Source: Malachius bipustulatus (taxonomy: Eukaryota; Arthropoda; Insecta; Coleoptera; Melyridae). From it: a stretch of DNA of 64,000 nucleotides. Below are positions 23,378-36,636 of this stretch, piece after piece. Positions within the stretch are counted from its first letter, which is position 1; every line of letters starts with the position of its first letter. The notes beneath the pieces are model-generated. The model saw nothing but the letters and a program-made list of their open reading frames with translations, searched no databases and was not told the origin of the DNA. The stretch lies in the NCBI GenBank assembly GCA_910589415.1, contig OU342630.1:87230186-87294185 (forward strand), given 5' to 3'. A program made the position numbers and the translations under genes.

Positions 23378-23860
23378 ACAATAACGTTTTCTGAACGATT
23401 TACCCTAATGGTATGGTCTCATGGTAAAGGCAGAGACATCGATGTTCCACTGGTTGTTTCAGCTCATCAGTCTGACTTTTTACCACAACCAGACGAGTGT
23501 GCATTTAGAAACTAATTCCTTTCTAGGAATGCATGCAGTTTTGTCACTAGCGCCATCTCTGATTGCTTATTCATTGAACAGTCAAAAACGGCAGCGAAAA
23601 ATTTGCAGATTTTTCTGAGAGTATCTCTGATGACACTTTGAAAGTTGTATACTTTCAGTCGTTAGATGGCATTTGCCTTGCAAGTCACTATGTTTCCGAC
23701 AAATCAATGTACTTATGTAGATTAGATTTCTTTCTGTTCAGCACACTCCTCTGGTTGTGGTAATATGTCAGACTCGTGAGCTGGAAACAACGAGTGAAAC
23801 ATCGATGTCTCTGTCTTTGCCATACCATTAGCGTTGTGTCGTTCAGAAAACGTTATTGTT
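23378..23860. mobile_element. Foldback element, relative of 39335-39957
   Basis: Tips AACAATAACGTTTTCTGAAC and its complement, and GAGACATCGATGTTCCACTG against GTGAAACATCGATGTCTC. The inner part shares GATGGCATTTGCC and CACTATGTTTCCGACAAATC with the other copy but the arms are more diverged. Confidence 0.8.
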
Positions 23861-24469
23861 TAACAACTAGGTACTCTTAGCGAAAATGGAAGTAACTATG
23901 TATACATATAAGAATACTTATACCCTTTGTCATCATTCAGCTTAGCATATTTTTTATTTCAATGGCTGAGTTCACTTGTTATAAATGAGATAAACATCCC
24001 GAACAAGAAATATACGCCCCTTAATTCTTTCTGGCTGTCTCGCGACTAAGACAGAGGTGGAATTTCGGATAGACTCCCGAGCTCCGGTGTAGAAACGAGG
24101 CAGGTGCAAACCGTTTTGCTTGCTGAATATTCATGCGGTGACTTATTGGCCAAGACAATAGCGCCCCCAGTTCACACTGTAAGAGCTTCGATATCGTTGG
24201 ACGAGTTGCTATTGACAGAAAATTCAGATATATTATCGTAGCTCCCAGCATGCACCATTTTAGGGCTATAAATCGTACAATTCTATAAGTGTCATCCCTT
24301 TCACCTAGTTAGATAAGACTCGGTATAAATAGGCTTGCCCTCTTCGCTGTCAATTCTACTGCTAAACGTTGCATGACGTATCATTTAGCTCCAATAGACT
24401 TCCAGTAATTTTAATAGTTAACCTGAAGTAATTATATCCATCTCATTATTATCATCTAACCACATACCG

Positions 24470-25830
24470 GCTTTTTTTACCATCCCATCGGTAAGTAACT
24501 CAAAAGCTCTTGACGTATACGGTCTCAATGCCAAGATCATCAAGTCAACAGTCACTATAATTCTCCCGTTTCTAACTGATTTGATTAACAGAGTATTCGA
24601 TATTCGAGGCATCTGGTCTGATGTTTTCAAAAAATCCAAAAGCCCCTCTTATTTAAGAAAGGAGACAATGATCTGTGCAACTACTATAGCTACTATACCC
24701 ATATTCTCTAAAATAGTCGAGGCCCTACTTAATAAACGATTGATGAATTTTCTTTTAGTGATGTAAGATCCCGATCAATTTGGTTTCATCCCTAAAACTA
24801 AACGCTCAACTATAGCAGTTGTTGCGGAGAATGTGACCGATATTGTGGGGAGTGTTGATCTGGGTGAACATACAGCACACAGCAGCAGCACCAGTGCTCA
24901 GCGATCTGTCCAGGGCGTTAGACTGTGTCTCGGACGGACACCTCTGTAGACAATTGGAACATTAGTGATCGCAGTGCGTGAACCTGGGTGGTGGGACATC
25001 GCGGTTTATAGACGTGTTTCATGGTGTGCCACAGGACTCGGTCCTTGGGCCTCCGCTCTTCACCATATAAATGTATTAACGATCTGCCCTGGTATATGCG
25101 GTCGATATCTAAGTGAATTATGTATGCAGATGACACATCATTATTAATAAGATCTAATTAACTTGATGACCTCCAGACCAAAGCAGATGCGGCCCTGGAG
25201 TCCGCTAACCATTGGTTTGTAGGCAGTCTTAAGCTTAACACAGAGTGTTACCTATCCTATGGGATTCTTCTCTGGGGAGATAGAATGGTTGCACAAACAG
25301 TAATGGTCCTACAAAAGAAGGCAATCCGCATCTTACATAATCTAAAATTTGATGCTCACTGTAAACCATATTTGGCTGGAATTATGACCGTTTCGGCCAT
25401 GTATGTGTTTTTAATGCTTACATACATTCACGAACACAAATACCATTATCAGACTCATGCCAATGTTCATTCGTACAGCACAAGAAATAAAGGGAACCTC
25501 TTATTAGGCAAAGCGTACAAATCCTATCTTAGTCAAAAAAATTATGTAGATACTTCCCTGTATAATAAGATCCCGTGTTTAAACCCGATCTATAACGTGT
25601 CTGAGTTCCATGTGTCCACTCTGTCATAGTGGAGTGGATATTATTTATGCCTGTTATTAGAGTGTGATAGTGTATTGTATTGTACTTGTACTTTTCTATT
25701 CTTGTCTATTTTATATTTTGTTTTTGTAATTATGTGATATTAATAGTTATTAACTCGTTGACTTGTGCAATACTACGGTATGTGCAATGGAAGGCGCCAA
25801 TAAAGATTATTATTAATATTATTTATTGGA
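24470..25830 (+). pseudogene. Degenerate non-LTR retrotransposon (Jockey-like RT)
   Basis: Pieces of a non-LTR reverse transcriptase appear in order across frames: NSKALDVYGLNAKIIKS, PIFSKIVEALLNKRL, then QFGFIPKTKRSTIAVV after a stop. Next come a GVPQ/SVLGPPLFTI-like block near 25020-25070, a YADDTSLLI-like block near 25125-25150, and a C-terminal frame (25285-25629) with VLQKKAIRIL and YSTRNKG. The 3' end is AATAAAG followed by an ATT-rich tail near 25800-25830. Many stops and shifts show it is inactive. Confidence 0.8.
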
Positions 25831-26197
25831 ATAAACACCATCTGACAGATTAGCACAAAAACATTATTATGCTTTGTAAAAAGTTACATGTTTCGATATA
25901 TCAGACCTGAAGCATATAAGAAAAACGGAAACATACTTACACAACACACTAACAAAACGGACCTAACGAAATCAGTAATAAAAAAATTAGGTACTCTTTG
26001 GAGTCCGGTCCGAAATCCTCCAGCAAAATGAGAAACGTGACGAGAAACACGAACAAAAAATGTAATGAAAATAACCCATGGAATCAAATCTTTCATCAGG
26101 GTTCCTGTAGATTTTATATTAATACAGAGCTTATAATAATTTATTATAATACTGGTGATCAATAACTCGATGTCTGCGTATTAATTTTAGAGCTGTA

Positions 26198-26912
26198 TAC
26201 AGGTTGTCTCAAATTTTGTTATCAAGGGATATCCGAGTTATTTCAAAGCAGAGGCAAATGAAATTTGTGAAATTACAAATATGTTCTTAAAGCTTTGTGG
26301 GTGCTCCCTCAATTAACATTTACGCCTCTCAACCCCCAATTAATCGTTCTCTGTTTTTTTTTTCAAATTACACGCCTATTTTGTTTCTTTTTTTAATCGA
26401 AGCAAGGATACTGACTTCGTTCTGCATACAATGTCATGCAATTTTTGAACACCTGAGCATATTTAGCTTGTCAAAAACAAAAAACCTATCTTGAAAACTA
26501 GCGTTGTCATGCAAGAAGTGAAAATAAACACACTTTTGAGATCTTCTCGAAATGGAAAATATGCTCAGGCCATGCTTTCATTTCCATGGTTGCACTTGAC
26601 AACAATAAGGCAGTCATTCTGAAAAACAACTCAATGTGTGTTCTTTACTCCTTGGCAGCGCTGATTTTGCTTAGATTTTCAAAAATCATATGACATTGTA
26701 TTCAGAACGAAGTCACTAATCCTACCGAGCAAAAAAGAATAAGAATATAATAATTTGAAGAAGGCAAGTATAGGGGATGATTAATTTGGGATTGAAGCTG
26801 TGCAGCTGCAAAGCATTGGGAGTATAGTTGAAATTTCACAAATTTCTTTTTTTTTCTGTGATGAAATGACGGGGATATCAGTTGATAAAGAAATCTTGGA
26901 ACACCCTGCATA
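26198..26912. mobile_element. Diverged TIR element, ~200-bp arms
   Basis: 26198-26440 pairs with 26690-26912, including ACTTCGTTCTGCATACAATG against CATTGTATTCAGAACGAAGT. Related arm sequences occur at 37300-37540 and 38790-38870. Confidence 0.65.
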
Positions 26913-26962
26913 GTAGGTGCCTTTGCGTAAAACCATGCACTCTTTGAACTCGATCTTTAAAA

Positions 26963-27368
26963 TACAGGGTGTTAGTAAGTAAGTGCGACAAACTTCAGGG
27001 GGTGATTCTACATGAAAAAATAATGACAGTTTGCTATATAAACGTAAGTGCGCAAATGTTTCGTTTTCCAGATACACGGGGTGTTATAGGTTTACTTAAA
27101 AACTGACGATTTATTTATTTGCTCTGAAACCGGTCGAGATATGTAAATGAAATTTGGTGGGTTTTAAGAGGAAGTGATTGCGCATTGTTTGACATGCAAT
27201 TAAGTATTTTATGTTCATTGGTGGCAGCGCATACAGGTACCTAATGATCGTAAATTTTTTTAAAGAAAAAAATGGTACGCCACTAAGATTTTTTATAGCA
27301 AACTGTCTTTATGTTTTCATCACGAATCACCCCTGAAGTTTGTCGCACTTGTTTACTAACACCCTGTA
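26963..27368. mobile_element. MITE, ~75-bp TIRs
   Basis: TACAGGGTGTTAGTAAGTAA...GTGCGACAAACTTCAGGGG is inverted at 27295-27368, followed inside by AACTGTC.TTAT.TTTTC-like pairing. Confidence 0.8.
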
Positions 27369-28082
27369 TATGGATTAGGTAGATCACCGGTATCATAGTT
27401 GTTGAAGCACAGATCTATTGGGTAAAATTGCAGCTTTTAATTAATTGCTAAAATATTTTTCATAAACATTTTCGAATTTTTGTGAAAATAGAATAATCCA
27501 TCGATTCGATTGGAAGTACATAATTCTGTTAGATGCAAAGCCAGCACTACAGGACTTGAATGTAAAACAGTAAGTGGTATCCTCTGTTAATTATAAAAAA
27601 AAAGAAAAACAATAAAGTCTATCAGAGCAATTGACTTGAACTTCTGCGGATCAGCTGGAATAGAGCATCTTATAGTGACGTTTGAATAATAAACTTGTCT
27701 GCATTATTTTTTGGTAAATTATACTGTTATACTTCGGTATACTGTCCCATAATATACCGAAAAACTTTTCGTGGAGATAGACGACATCAAAACAAATATC
27801 ATTTGTTTTTTTTTTTTTTTTTTTAAAGGCCGAAAACTCTTACGAGATAGGCAGAAGTTATTAAGATTTGTAAAAAAAAAACGTTTTTTAATAATAATAT
27901 CTGAAAAATGCTTCGATAGATTATAATAAATTAAAATTATTGTCAAATTTTCTGCCATCTTTGTAATGCATTTCTTGGATCTATTACAATTTGATATAGT
28001 ATTTCCAGAAGCTTGCTCACGTGGTAATCTGTTCGTTTATTTGCATAAAAAAAGAAGACCTATTGTTTTTTTTTTTTTTGAA

Positions 28083-28401
28083 GGATCCCTCTAGAATCCT
28101 TATGGAATTGGAGATTGATTCCATGTCAAACTTCTTCTAACTTTGGGTAGTATTCGATGTAAAGATGAGAAGTCTCCATATTTATCTTTATATAGGCATT
28201 TCAATCTGGACAAATGATCAATTTATCAATTCTCTTTAAAACAATTAGGCGGGAGAGCGATTTATATTAAACAAACATGCGTTATCGTGAGAAAAAGATC
28301 CATTTTCAGAGGTGAATATATCGAGAAAACGTTTTTGTATTAGAAACAAAGTTAGAGCAAGTCTGACCGGGGACCAATTTCCATAAGGATTCTGCGGGGT
28401 C
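28083..28401. mobile_element. MITE with GAATCCTTATGGAA ends
   Basis: GGATCCCTCTAGAATCCTTA and its diverged complement frame the element. A partial copy of its left half occurs at 44129-44230 (AATCCTTACGGAA ... AGAAGTCTCCAT). Confidence 0.6.
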
Positions 28402-30823
28402 TTAACAAAGCAACTCAAGGACGAGGGGAACGTTTATCGCGCGCGCCGAAGGGAACTACTATGTCCACGTTCGTTGATCCTGGGTTACGCTAAAAGTATA
28501 TCATTTAATAACATTTCCAAAAGTTAAATTCTCATTCCCATTTTATCTGTCATTTTTATTCCAATAGATTATTTTCCGTATTCCCGAACTAATTTCGTAT
28601 GAATTACATAATTTAGGCACAATCTCATAACCTATGCATTTGAACTTTTTACATCTCCCTTTCATTTATTTTGTTCACATAATTATTTTAGAGCTATTAT
28701 ACTGGGTCGTAGAACTTTGGGAGTACGGTATTTTTCCGCTTTACGATTGATGATTTTTAGCTTGTAATCAAACTATTTAACCATACTATTTAACCATACC
28801 GAATACGGTGAAATCCTACTTTTCAATGTAATCGTCAAAGTGAATATGACATTGAAAACCCATTTAGAGTAGACAAAAGTTGAAATGGGCATAATTAATG
28901 AATGTAAACAAATAAACGAAAATTTAATAATGGAATGTTTTTTTGTAATTTATTTAGCGCGAAAATAATCATGATTTGTCATAATTCTCTAAGATCTAAG
29001 AAGTATTACAGGGATTAAGAGTATTTCTTAAAAGATGATGTGTGAAAAGGGGAGAAGAAAGAATGAGCTTGAGCATTCTTGAATAAACCCATTTTATAAA
29101 TCCTGTATTATTGATTGCATCTTTTACTGAGTTAAACCTATAATTCTCGAGCCGCTTTTATCTGTCTATTTCAGAAACCCCAAGATTTCTTAAACAATAT
29201 ATTTAATCCTGTCATTAAACCAAAAAGATTTAGTGCATTGTTTTTTGTATTTTATTTCAACGGTCCTCGATTTCTCGAGTGTGGGCAGTACGGCAGCGAT
29301 TTATGTAACTCTGAAATCCTAGCTGATTAGTATTGGCAGTGCCGCTATCTCCTGGCCCGCTTCAGCGGCTAAGTGGGTCAGCTCCTTCTCCTAGATAGAT
29401 ACCGATGCTTTTTAACTGCCCTTTTGGCCAGGAACATTCTAACATTTCTAGCTCGAACAGCCAAATAATTCATGTTAATTTTGAAAAATTTTGTTTAACA
29501 ATTTTATGCAATAGGTATTTCAGTGGTAACTTCGGATGGCAATTTATATCTCAAGTAATTACTGTATAGACTACCTTTTGTATTATCAGGATGATTGATA
29601 CTGTAAACGGGTCCAGGTGGCGAGTTTCCTGGCATATCGAGAAACCAACTGGCTTGGGCGTGATTGATGTGGGGGAGTCCAGAAACGATCCTGCCGATCG
29701 TTTAACGACGGTAAAATTCAAAATAAAGGCCCTAGTTAATATATTTATGAATTAACAACCGACTAATATTAATTATACAGGAGGTTAAGAAAATTACGGA
29801 TTAACTCTTCAGTACATTGTAGGGGACACTCAGTAAAGTACGGGAAAAATAATTGAAAAAAATCCAGAGCTACATTTTAAAAGATACAAGCAAAATATTG
29901 AACAATAAATTTGGCAACGTTTAACACGATAACAGTTGGTATTTGGTAATTTCGTCTAATTTCTAACAATGTAGGTAGTCAAGGTATCAAAACCGTTGTT
30001 GCCAAATGCTTTTTCTGTCAGGATCTTAGAAAAGAAAAAAAATTCTTATTAAATTTTCCAAGCCAGTAATACATCTTAAGAAATTTTTTTTAATTGATAA
30101 CGATTAAAGTACCCTTTTTTATATCTGTAAAATCATCTACCTAGTTTTTGCAAATACCGAAAAACAAAGATAGTAAAATTTTAATTTTGGCATTTTTTAT
30201 CTCGGCAAATTGAAGACCAGAATTTTTTTAAATTATTTTTACTGAATTATTACTCTACTGAATGTCTCCTAAAATATACTAAGACGCTTTTTTTCAGTAA
30301 CTACGTTAGATATCGAGTTAAAAATTATACCCAATACTAAAGTCTACAGCTTCGTAAATCCTATACCCGTATATGGGTATAAACCCGTAATATGTTTTTA
30401 ATACCCACTGAAAGAGGATTCCTCGAATTCTATTCGTGTTATTATTTTGTTTCATTATTCAAACTTCGCTTTTTTCCATTTGATTTTTTCCATACGCCTA
30501 TGACCAAATGTGCCAAAAATATGACATCCAGCTGTTCAAACATAACCGTGTTAAATAAACGTCAACGAGTGAATGCGAAACCCTAGTAAGCGTTAGTGTC
30601 GGTAATGCAGCTTCCCAAATTATGAATGCGGAAAAGTGACACAAATGACAACTAAAAGCAAGTTTTCATGATGATTTATGATACTGTCATTTTGACAATA
30701 TAAAATACCAATCTCTATTTATAGAGTTCACAAATTTATATTTCTTGATGGCTTAGAATTCATAAAACTTTATTTCTTGACGATTTAACAAAAAAATCTT
30801 ATGTGATACGCATTGCAAAAGAA
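28402..30823. other. Intergenic; no recognisable gene
   Basis: AT-rich with small GC-richer islands near 28440 and 29270-29420. No frame has a known motif. 27369-28082 and 31016-32026 are similar. Confidence 0.5.
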
Positions 30824-31015
30824 GTGTTTAAGCACTTTGATGATTGTCAAACTCGGCCTTCGGCCTCGTTAGGAAATTTTCTTCGCGTGATTAAAACACT
30901 CCCATTTTGCTACTTGAATCACAAAAATAGTAGCTTGTGATTCAATTTGAAAATGGGAGTGTTTTAAGCACGCGACGAAAATAGCCAAAAATAGACAATC
31001 GTCAAAATGCTTAAC
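30824..31015. repeat. Imperfect palindrome (hairpin)
   Basis: AAACACTCCCATTTT at 30893 is inverted at 30951, and outer segments TTTAAGCACTTTGATGATTG and GACAATCGTCAAAATGCTTA also pair. A small foldback is likely. Confidence 0.65.
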
Positions 31016-32026
31016 AATTTAACAAAAATTCGTTTTTTTAGGTTTTCCACTACACTTGCTTGTGAAATATCCGCTTAACTATTACCTAGACGTAAGGTGG
31101 TGAGTCCTCCAGGTAATTTATTATTCATGTGTGTCGAAAAAAAGGAGTCCCTGGCGCGGGACTCGCCAAGTCCGGTTTATGATTGCTACCAAGTCACCCG
31201 CCATATAGGAATGGGACGGCTCGGGTCTCGGTTAGTGACTCAAGAGTCCCGTCGTTTGGATTTAAGAGGCAACTTTTCAAGCCATTCCCTCGAAATACAT
31301 GAACTTGTAACTTAGCGAGCTATATATCTTGACAAAAAAAGGGAAAAGAATAAGTGTAGTTATTTAGTTCACTTAAATTTTGACAGTATTTTTTAGATTA
31401 ATAGCCATCTATCCCAACTAATACAGACATTTAGGCCATAAATAAATACTTCGAAAAACTTGGGAACGTAATATTTTCAGTTTTAGTCCCAAAACTCTTC
31501 CGCAAGGATCATAATCTTAACAAATATTGAATAATTTTCCTGGTACCACTTTTAATGCTCACCACACCTCATGCATTAAAGGTGCGCTGTCATCTAACTC
31601 CAGAGAAACAAAGTCAGAAACATTTTGATCCGAGTTAAGATGAATCGTCCATAACTTTTACAGGTTTCGGCCTGCGATAAGTTTTTTATCTTTTTATTTC
31701 ATGTTCCCTTCTTTGGACACTTTTTCTTTTTTCAATGTTATCGGATGATGTCAAAAAAGAATATCCACCAACCTACCTCCTTCCTAATAAAAAAAAGTCT
31801 GTCTGTCAAACTGACTCAAGGTAAATTCTTATTCAAATCAACTTAATGCTCAATTCAATGAAAAACATAATTTATGAATAAATGTGTAAGCTTTCACGGC
31901 TGGTCTCAATTTAAAATCATAACTAATTTCTAGGCTGTTTTGCCGTGGTCCATCTGGATTTTCTCCCAACGTTTCGTCCACAACTACGCTACCGTAGACA
32001 ACATAGACATCAGCAGCCGTTGTGTG

Positions 32027-32567
32027 GCTTACATAAGTCGGCAAGAGCTACCCTTCTGACATTTCAAAAATTTTCAAAGCCGACTAGATCCCAGAATTTT
32101 CATAGTCAACTTTCGTTTTTCTTATGGCCACCATATTGTTTTTTTATGTTGTTCGATATAAAAAAAATCATAAAAACTAAAAATTGTTAAACTTAAAAAA
32201 ATAAATTAAAAAAATTTTTATTCTTCTTTTTTCTTTACAAAAAAGACAACTTTTAAGACCGAATTTCATAGATAAATTTAAAAACCATAAGGGAAGCACT
32301 ATTTTGGCGTATTTTACAAATGTTGACGTTTTTCGACGATTTTTTTTGGTTTTTCTTTGAAAAAAGAAGAATAAAAATAAAAATAATTTTTTTTTAAGTT
32401 TATTAATTTTTGGTTTCCATTATTTTTTTCATATCGAACAACATAAAAAAATTATATGGCGGCCATAAGAAAAACGGAAGTTGACTGTGAAAACTTTTGG
32501 TTCTAGTCGGCCTTGAAAATTTTTTTTATGATGACAGATGGATAGATCTTAACGGCTTATGTAAGCC
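32027..32567. mobile_element. Foldback element, ~160-bp arms
   Basis: GGCTTACATAAGTCGGCAAG and CTTAACGGCTTATGTAAGCC are the tips; AAGTTGACTATGAAAA-type and GTTGTTCGATAT segments pair inside. A related half lies at about 42000-42190. Confidence 0.7.
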
Positions 32568-32663
32568 TACGAAATACTTTCGGGAGACGGGACTGATGAG
32601 CTAATAATCCAAAGGGGTACAATAAGCGCAAGCTTCAGTACAAGGACTTTGAACCTACCGTAT

Positions 32664-32664
32664 A

Positions 32665-32702
<38 letters not shown>
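32664..32702 (+). repeat. (AAT)n microsatellite
   Basis: About thirteen AAT/ATA units, directly before the repeat at 32701. Confidence 0.9.
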
Positions 32703-32703
<1 letters not shown>

Positions 32704-32957
32704 GCCTACGAAAAATTATTTATTAATTTTCAATAATAAAAAAGATTTGACGAAAATAAGAAATCTCGATTTTTCAGTTTCTTCAGGATATTTCAGGAAC
32801 GGTCACAGACTCGGTCACAGATATCTCGCATGTTTTGACGGATTCGAGATGGCCACAAAATAGCGCAACTTTTCTCTAATTTAACCGACCCTGTATCTCT
32901 TAGTGTTCAGGAGATGGAGATAGCAATATAGAGAAGGATACATGGTGCACCCTGTAT
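32701..32957 (+). repeat. Interspersed repeat, copy 1
   Basis: The block holds ATTATTTATTAATTTTCAA, GGATATTTCAGGAACGGTCA and TTTAACCGACCCTGTATCTC, and ends near CACCCTGTA. Copies follow at 33283-33507 and 42179-42413. The end also resembles the tip of the 9402-15523 element. Confidence 0.75.
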
Positions 32958-33282
32958 ACTAACAAATAAATCAGATTTGCTTATTCATATACACCATTTA
33001 TTTCGTTCAATAAACCCTAATTTATTTTAAATTATAACTAAGTATACCTACTATGTTGATAATTAATGTTGGTATCATAATTGATTTCGGAATGTTTTTT
33101 TGTGGTCCAAGGAGATTTGTCATAGAAAGACCGGCCGTTGCTAGGGTATGGATAGCTGGTCGAGGAGGTATAACGTTACCGCACTGTACCCATCAGCCTG
33201 TAAATAAGGAGCGCTCTTCCATGCAGCCGTACAGTCATTACAGCCAGCCGATAATAGCCGAGTTGTCAGCACATCCCACAAA

Positions 33283-33507
33283 AAATTATTTATTAATCTC
33301 CAATAATAAAAAGATATGGCAAAAATAAGGAATCTCGATTTTTCAGTTTTTTCAGGATATTTCAGGAACGGTCACAGATATTTTGTATGCCTTGACTGAT
33401 TCGAGATGGCCACAAAATTGCGCTTCTTTGGACTTGTTTAACCGACCCTGTATCTGTTAGCGTTAATATATAGCAATATAGAGAAGGATACATGGTGCAC
33501 CCTGTAT
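33283..33507 (+). repeat. Interspersed repeat, copy 2
   Basis: Same order of motifs as copy 1, ending AAGGATACATGGTGCACCCT. About 325 bp of unrelated sequence separates the copies. Confidence 0.75.
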
Positions 33508-33934
33508 AGGTACTACTTAATTTATTTAAATCAAATAAATACTTAATTACTGAAAATTTATTTCTTTAATTTGAAAAAAAATGTACCTGATAGAAACAAT
33601 CCAAATAAATGATTAGAAAAAATGAAAATGGTTTTAAAATAATATTATAAACTTAAATGGTTTATTATATTATATTATAAAAAAATGGTAGGTATTTTTC
33701 AAGACCAAAAAATTATTTTCAATTTTATAGAAAAAAGTAAAAAAAAAAATAGTAATTGCAAAGAAGCTGTTTATTGCGTTATATGAATCTTCTTCTGTTA
33801 GTAGAAACACAAAAAGATGATCTCATTTATAGCAATCCCAATTTCAAATAAAATACATTTTGTGAATGAATCTTTCACATTTTAGGACCTTGAGGGACCC
33901 GTTCAGTAAAATATCCCTCTAATGGTCCTGGCCT

Positions 33935-34060
33935 AATGTCAGAATTCCTCCTAGACGAGGACGCCTTTTAACTGCTCCTCAGAATAAGATGAGGTTGAGG
34001 TTTGCGAGAGAACTCCTCGATTTCTCATAAATATACGATCTGAAGAACTGGCCTCAATGC
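33935..34060 (+). pseudogene. Tc1-like transposase fragment
   Basis: One frame reads IPPRRGRLLTAPQNKMRLRF then ARELLDFS*IYDLKNWP, matching the usual Tc1 segment (.LLT..HK..RL.FA). It contains a stop and the flanks do not continue. Confidence 0.4.
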
Positions 34061-34330
34061 ATGCGCATTCTTTAGGGATTACTTTGCCATCAACAGAGTT
34101 CAATGCTTCAAATAAACCCCAAGATACTAATGGCTAAGCGCGGAAGTAATTACTTCTTTCAATGGTTTGTTGAAACTTAATCAACGTATTAGAGAAGAAG
34201 TAAGAAGTAAGTGCAAAGGCATTGGGTACCGCTTTTTAGTAGTCCAGGAAAGTTATTATCCCCGTTTAGTAATAATTAATTTCTACTACTATACCTATTA
34301 TACTTATTATAAGAAAAACATTTACGAGTA

Positions 34331-36274
34331 TACAGGGTGAGTCAATAGTGAGAGATCGGAACATTGCTATTCAACCGTACAGGGTAAAACAAAATTTCAA
34401 ACGCCATCCCAAATCGTGTGTAATTCTGCATATTTCAAAAATATTTTCACTTATACAGGGTGGACCATATTTTTCCTACATGTATCAATTTTTTTTTTCA
34501 AATAGAACCCCCTATATTTTATGACATATTCCTATTCGACTATGAAATAGCTTTATGTCAATACATATTGTTTGACATTTAGGTGCGGCGTTGACATTTA
34601 AAAAAATATTTTCAAAAAAATTCAACGCATGCATGTATTTACTGAAAAGAAGTCTCAGAACTTAGTTTTGGAGTTTTAAGGTTGAAATTTGGTATCCACA
34701 TGGAGAAAGGTCAGGTCTATCATCGCGATATAATAAGACTGAGATCTACTATACAGGTTAGTCACAAATAACTGTCAAATTTTGCTTACTTCAGAAAGTC
34801 ATAACTTCACTTTTTCAAATGACACACTCGGTATTTTTTTCCACAATTAGATCCACCTCTGATCTGACTACATTTTTCATTTGGTATGTCCTATACCTAA
34901 AATGCACAGTTTGAGAGATATTACACATTTTCCGTTGGTCTGACTGCAGAAGATGCAAATGTCATATAAAACCGGGGCTATGAAGAAAAATGTGACATTT
35001 CTAGTGACATTTATCATTGCAGCGTAAATAGCAACTCAAAGCTCGAGCGAAATAAAATAAAAAATAAAATACAAGATATGACAATAATTTTAAATTAAGA
35101 TAATATCAAATCAAATGTCAAAATATGTCAAAAAGATGCAAATGTCATATAAAACAGGGTACTATGAAGAAAAATGTGACATTTCGCTTTAAAGTGATAC
35201 GGAAGAATGTGACATTTTTAGTTTTACTAGTGTCACTGTCACTGTATGTTTAAATTCCAAGTTCTCGTTAGTTAAATAGAATTTTGCTAAATGGATTTAC
35301 GTTTATAAGAGCAAGTAGACATGACTTATTTTTTGGGAAAAAGTGAGAGAAATCCTCTCCTTGCGGCAAGAATTTATGTGCAAGTGTGTATTTGACAACT
35401 TCGTTACAGTTTATTTTTTAAATCATATTTTATTTCACTTTATTGTTGTTTTCCTCTAAATGAATTTATTCTTTTGGGCAAATGAATAAATTTTTTGATT
35501 TGATTTGATATTATTTTAATTTAAAATTATTGTCATATCTTGTATTTTATTTTTTATTTTATTTCGCTCGAGGTTTGAGTTCCTAAATGATAAATGTCAC
35601 TAGAAATGTCACATTTTTCTTCATATCCCCTGTTTTATATGACATTTGCATCTTCTGCAGTCAGACCAACGGAAAATGTACAATATCTCTAAAACTGGGC
35701 ATTTTAGGTATAGGACATACCAAATAAAAAATGTAGCCAGATCAGAGGTGGATCTAATTGTGGAAAAAAATACCGAATGTGCCATTTGAAAAAGTGAAGT
35801 TATGACCTTCTGAAATAAGCAAAATTTGACAGTTATTTGTGACTCACCTGTATAGCAGATCTCAGTCTTATTATATCGCGATGATAGACCTGACCTTTCT
35901 CCATGTGGATACCAAATTTCAACCTTAAAACTCCAAAACTAAGTTCTGAGGCTTCTTTTCAGTAAATACATGCATGCGATGAATTTTTTTGAAAATATTT
36001 TTTTAAATGTCAACGCCACACCTAAATGTCAAACAATATGTATTGACATAAAGCTATTTCACAGTCGAATAGGAATATGTCATAAAATATAGGGGGTTCC
36101 ATTTGAAAAAAAAAATTTCATACATGTAGGCAAAATATGGTCCACCCTGTATAAGTGAAAATATTTTTGAAATATGCAGAATAACACACGATTTGGGATG
36201 GCGTTTGAAATTTTGTTTTACCCTGTACGGTTGAATAGCAATGTTCCGATCTCTCACTATTGACTCACCCTGTA
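34331..36274. mobile_element. Giant foldback element, ~780-bp arms
   Basis: Left arm 34331-35114 and right arm 35495-36274 are near-perfect reverse complements, with termini TACAGGGTGAGTCAATAGTG and its complement. The 380-bp loop holds another partial copy of the arm (ATGCAAATGTCATATAAAAC). No protein-coding frame longer than about 67 codons is present, so it is non-autonomous. Confidence 0.85.
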
Positions 36275-36410
36275 TATAGTATCCAATTTTGTAATTATAT
36301 TTGTAGTGGTTTTCTTTCCAAGACTAAAATGATTATTTCTTTCTGGAAATAAACATTTACGTCGTTTGTAAATATTTTATAGAATTCTGAAATAACACCT
36401 ACTGCAGGTT

Positions 36411-36545
36411 GCGGCGCCAGGACTTATTCATTCATAAACGGGACACTGATTGGGTTAAAAGTTTCAAATTTTATACATAATGATTTCAATTTCGATGAAC
36501 TGAACTAAAAAATTTACAATCCCACACCACTTCCGGTTATACCCA
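36411..36545 (+). repeat. Partial copy of the 9402-15523 arm
   Basis: GGCGCCAGGAC, ATGATTTCAATTTCGATGA and CCACTTCCGGTTATAC match 10410-10555 in order. Confidence 0.6.
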
Positions 36546-36636
36546 AAGTAGCTATCAACTTTAATAAATCAATCAAAAATTAACACATATTTTTCTTTAG
36601 TATTTTCTAATTTTCCAAATAGAGCATAATTTCATA

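Larger units (their letters stand above)
21174..24469. other. Intergenic apart from listed repeats
   Basis: 22790-23060 is GC-rich with GAATCGCCTCTC repeated; it could be retroelement 5' sequence but has no usable frame. Nothing else is recognisable. Confidence 0.45.

Noticed and set aside
27800..27824. Poly-T run as a retroposon tail
   Set aside because: No linked element body or target duplication was found on either side.
32664..32702. CRISPR-like or regulatory repeat
   Set aside because: It is a simple AAT microsatellite.
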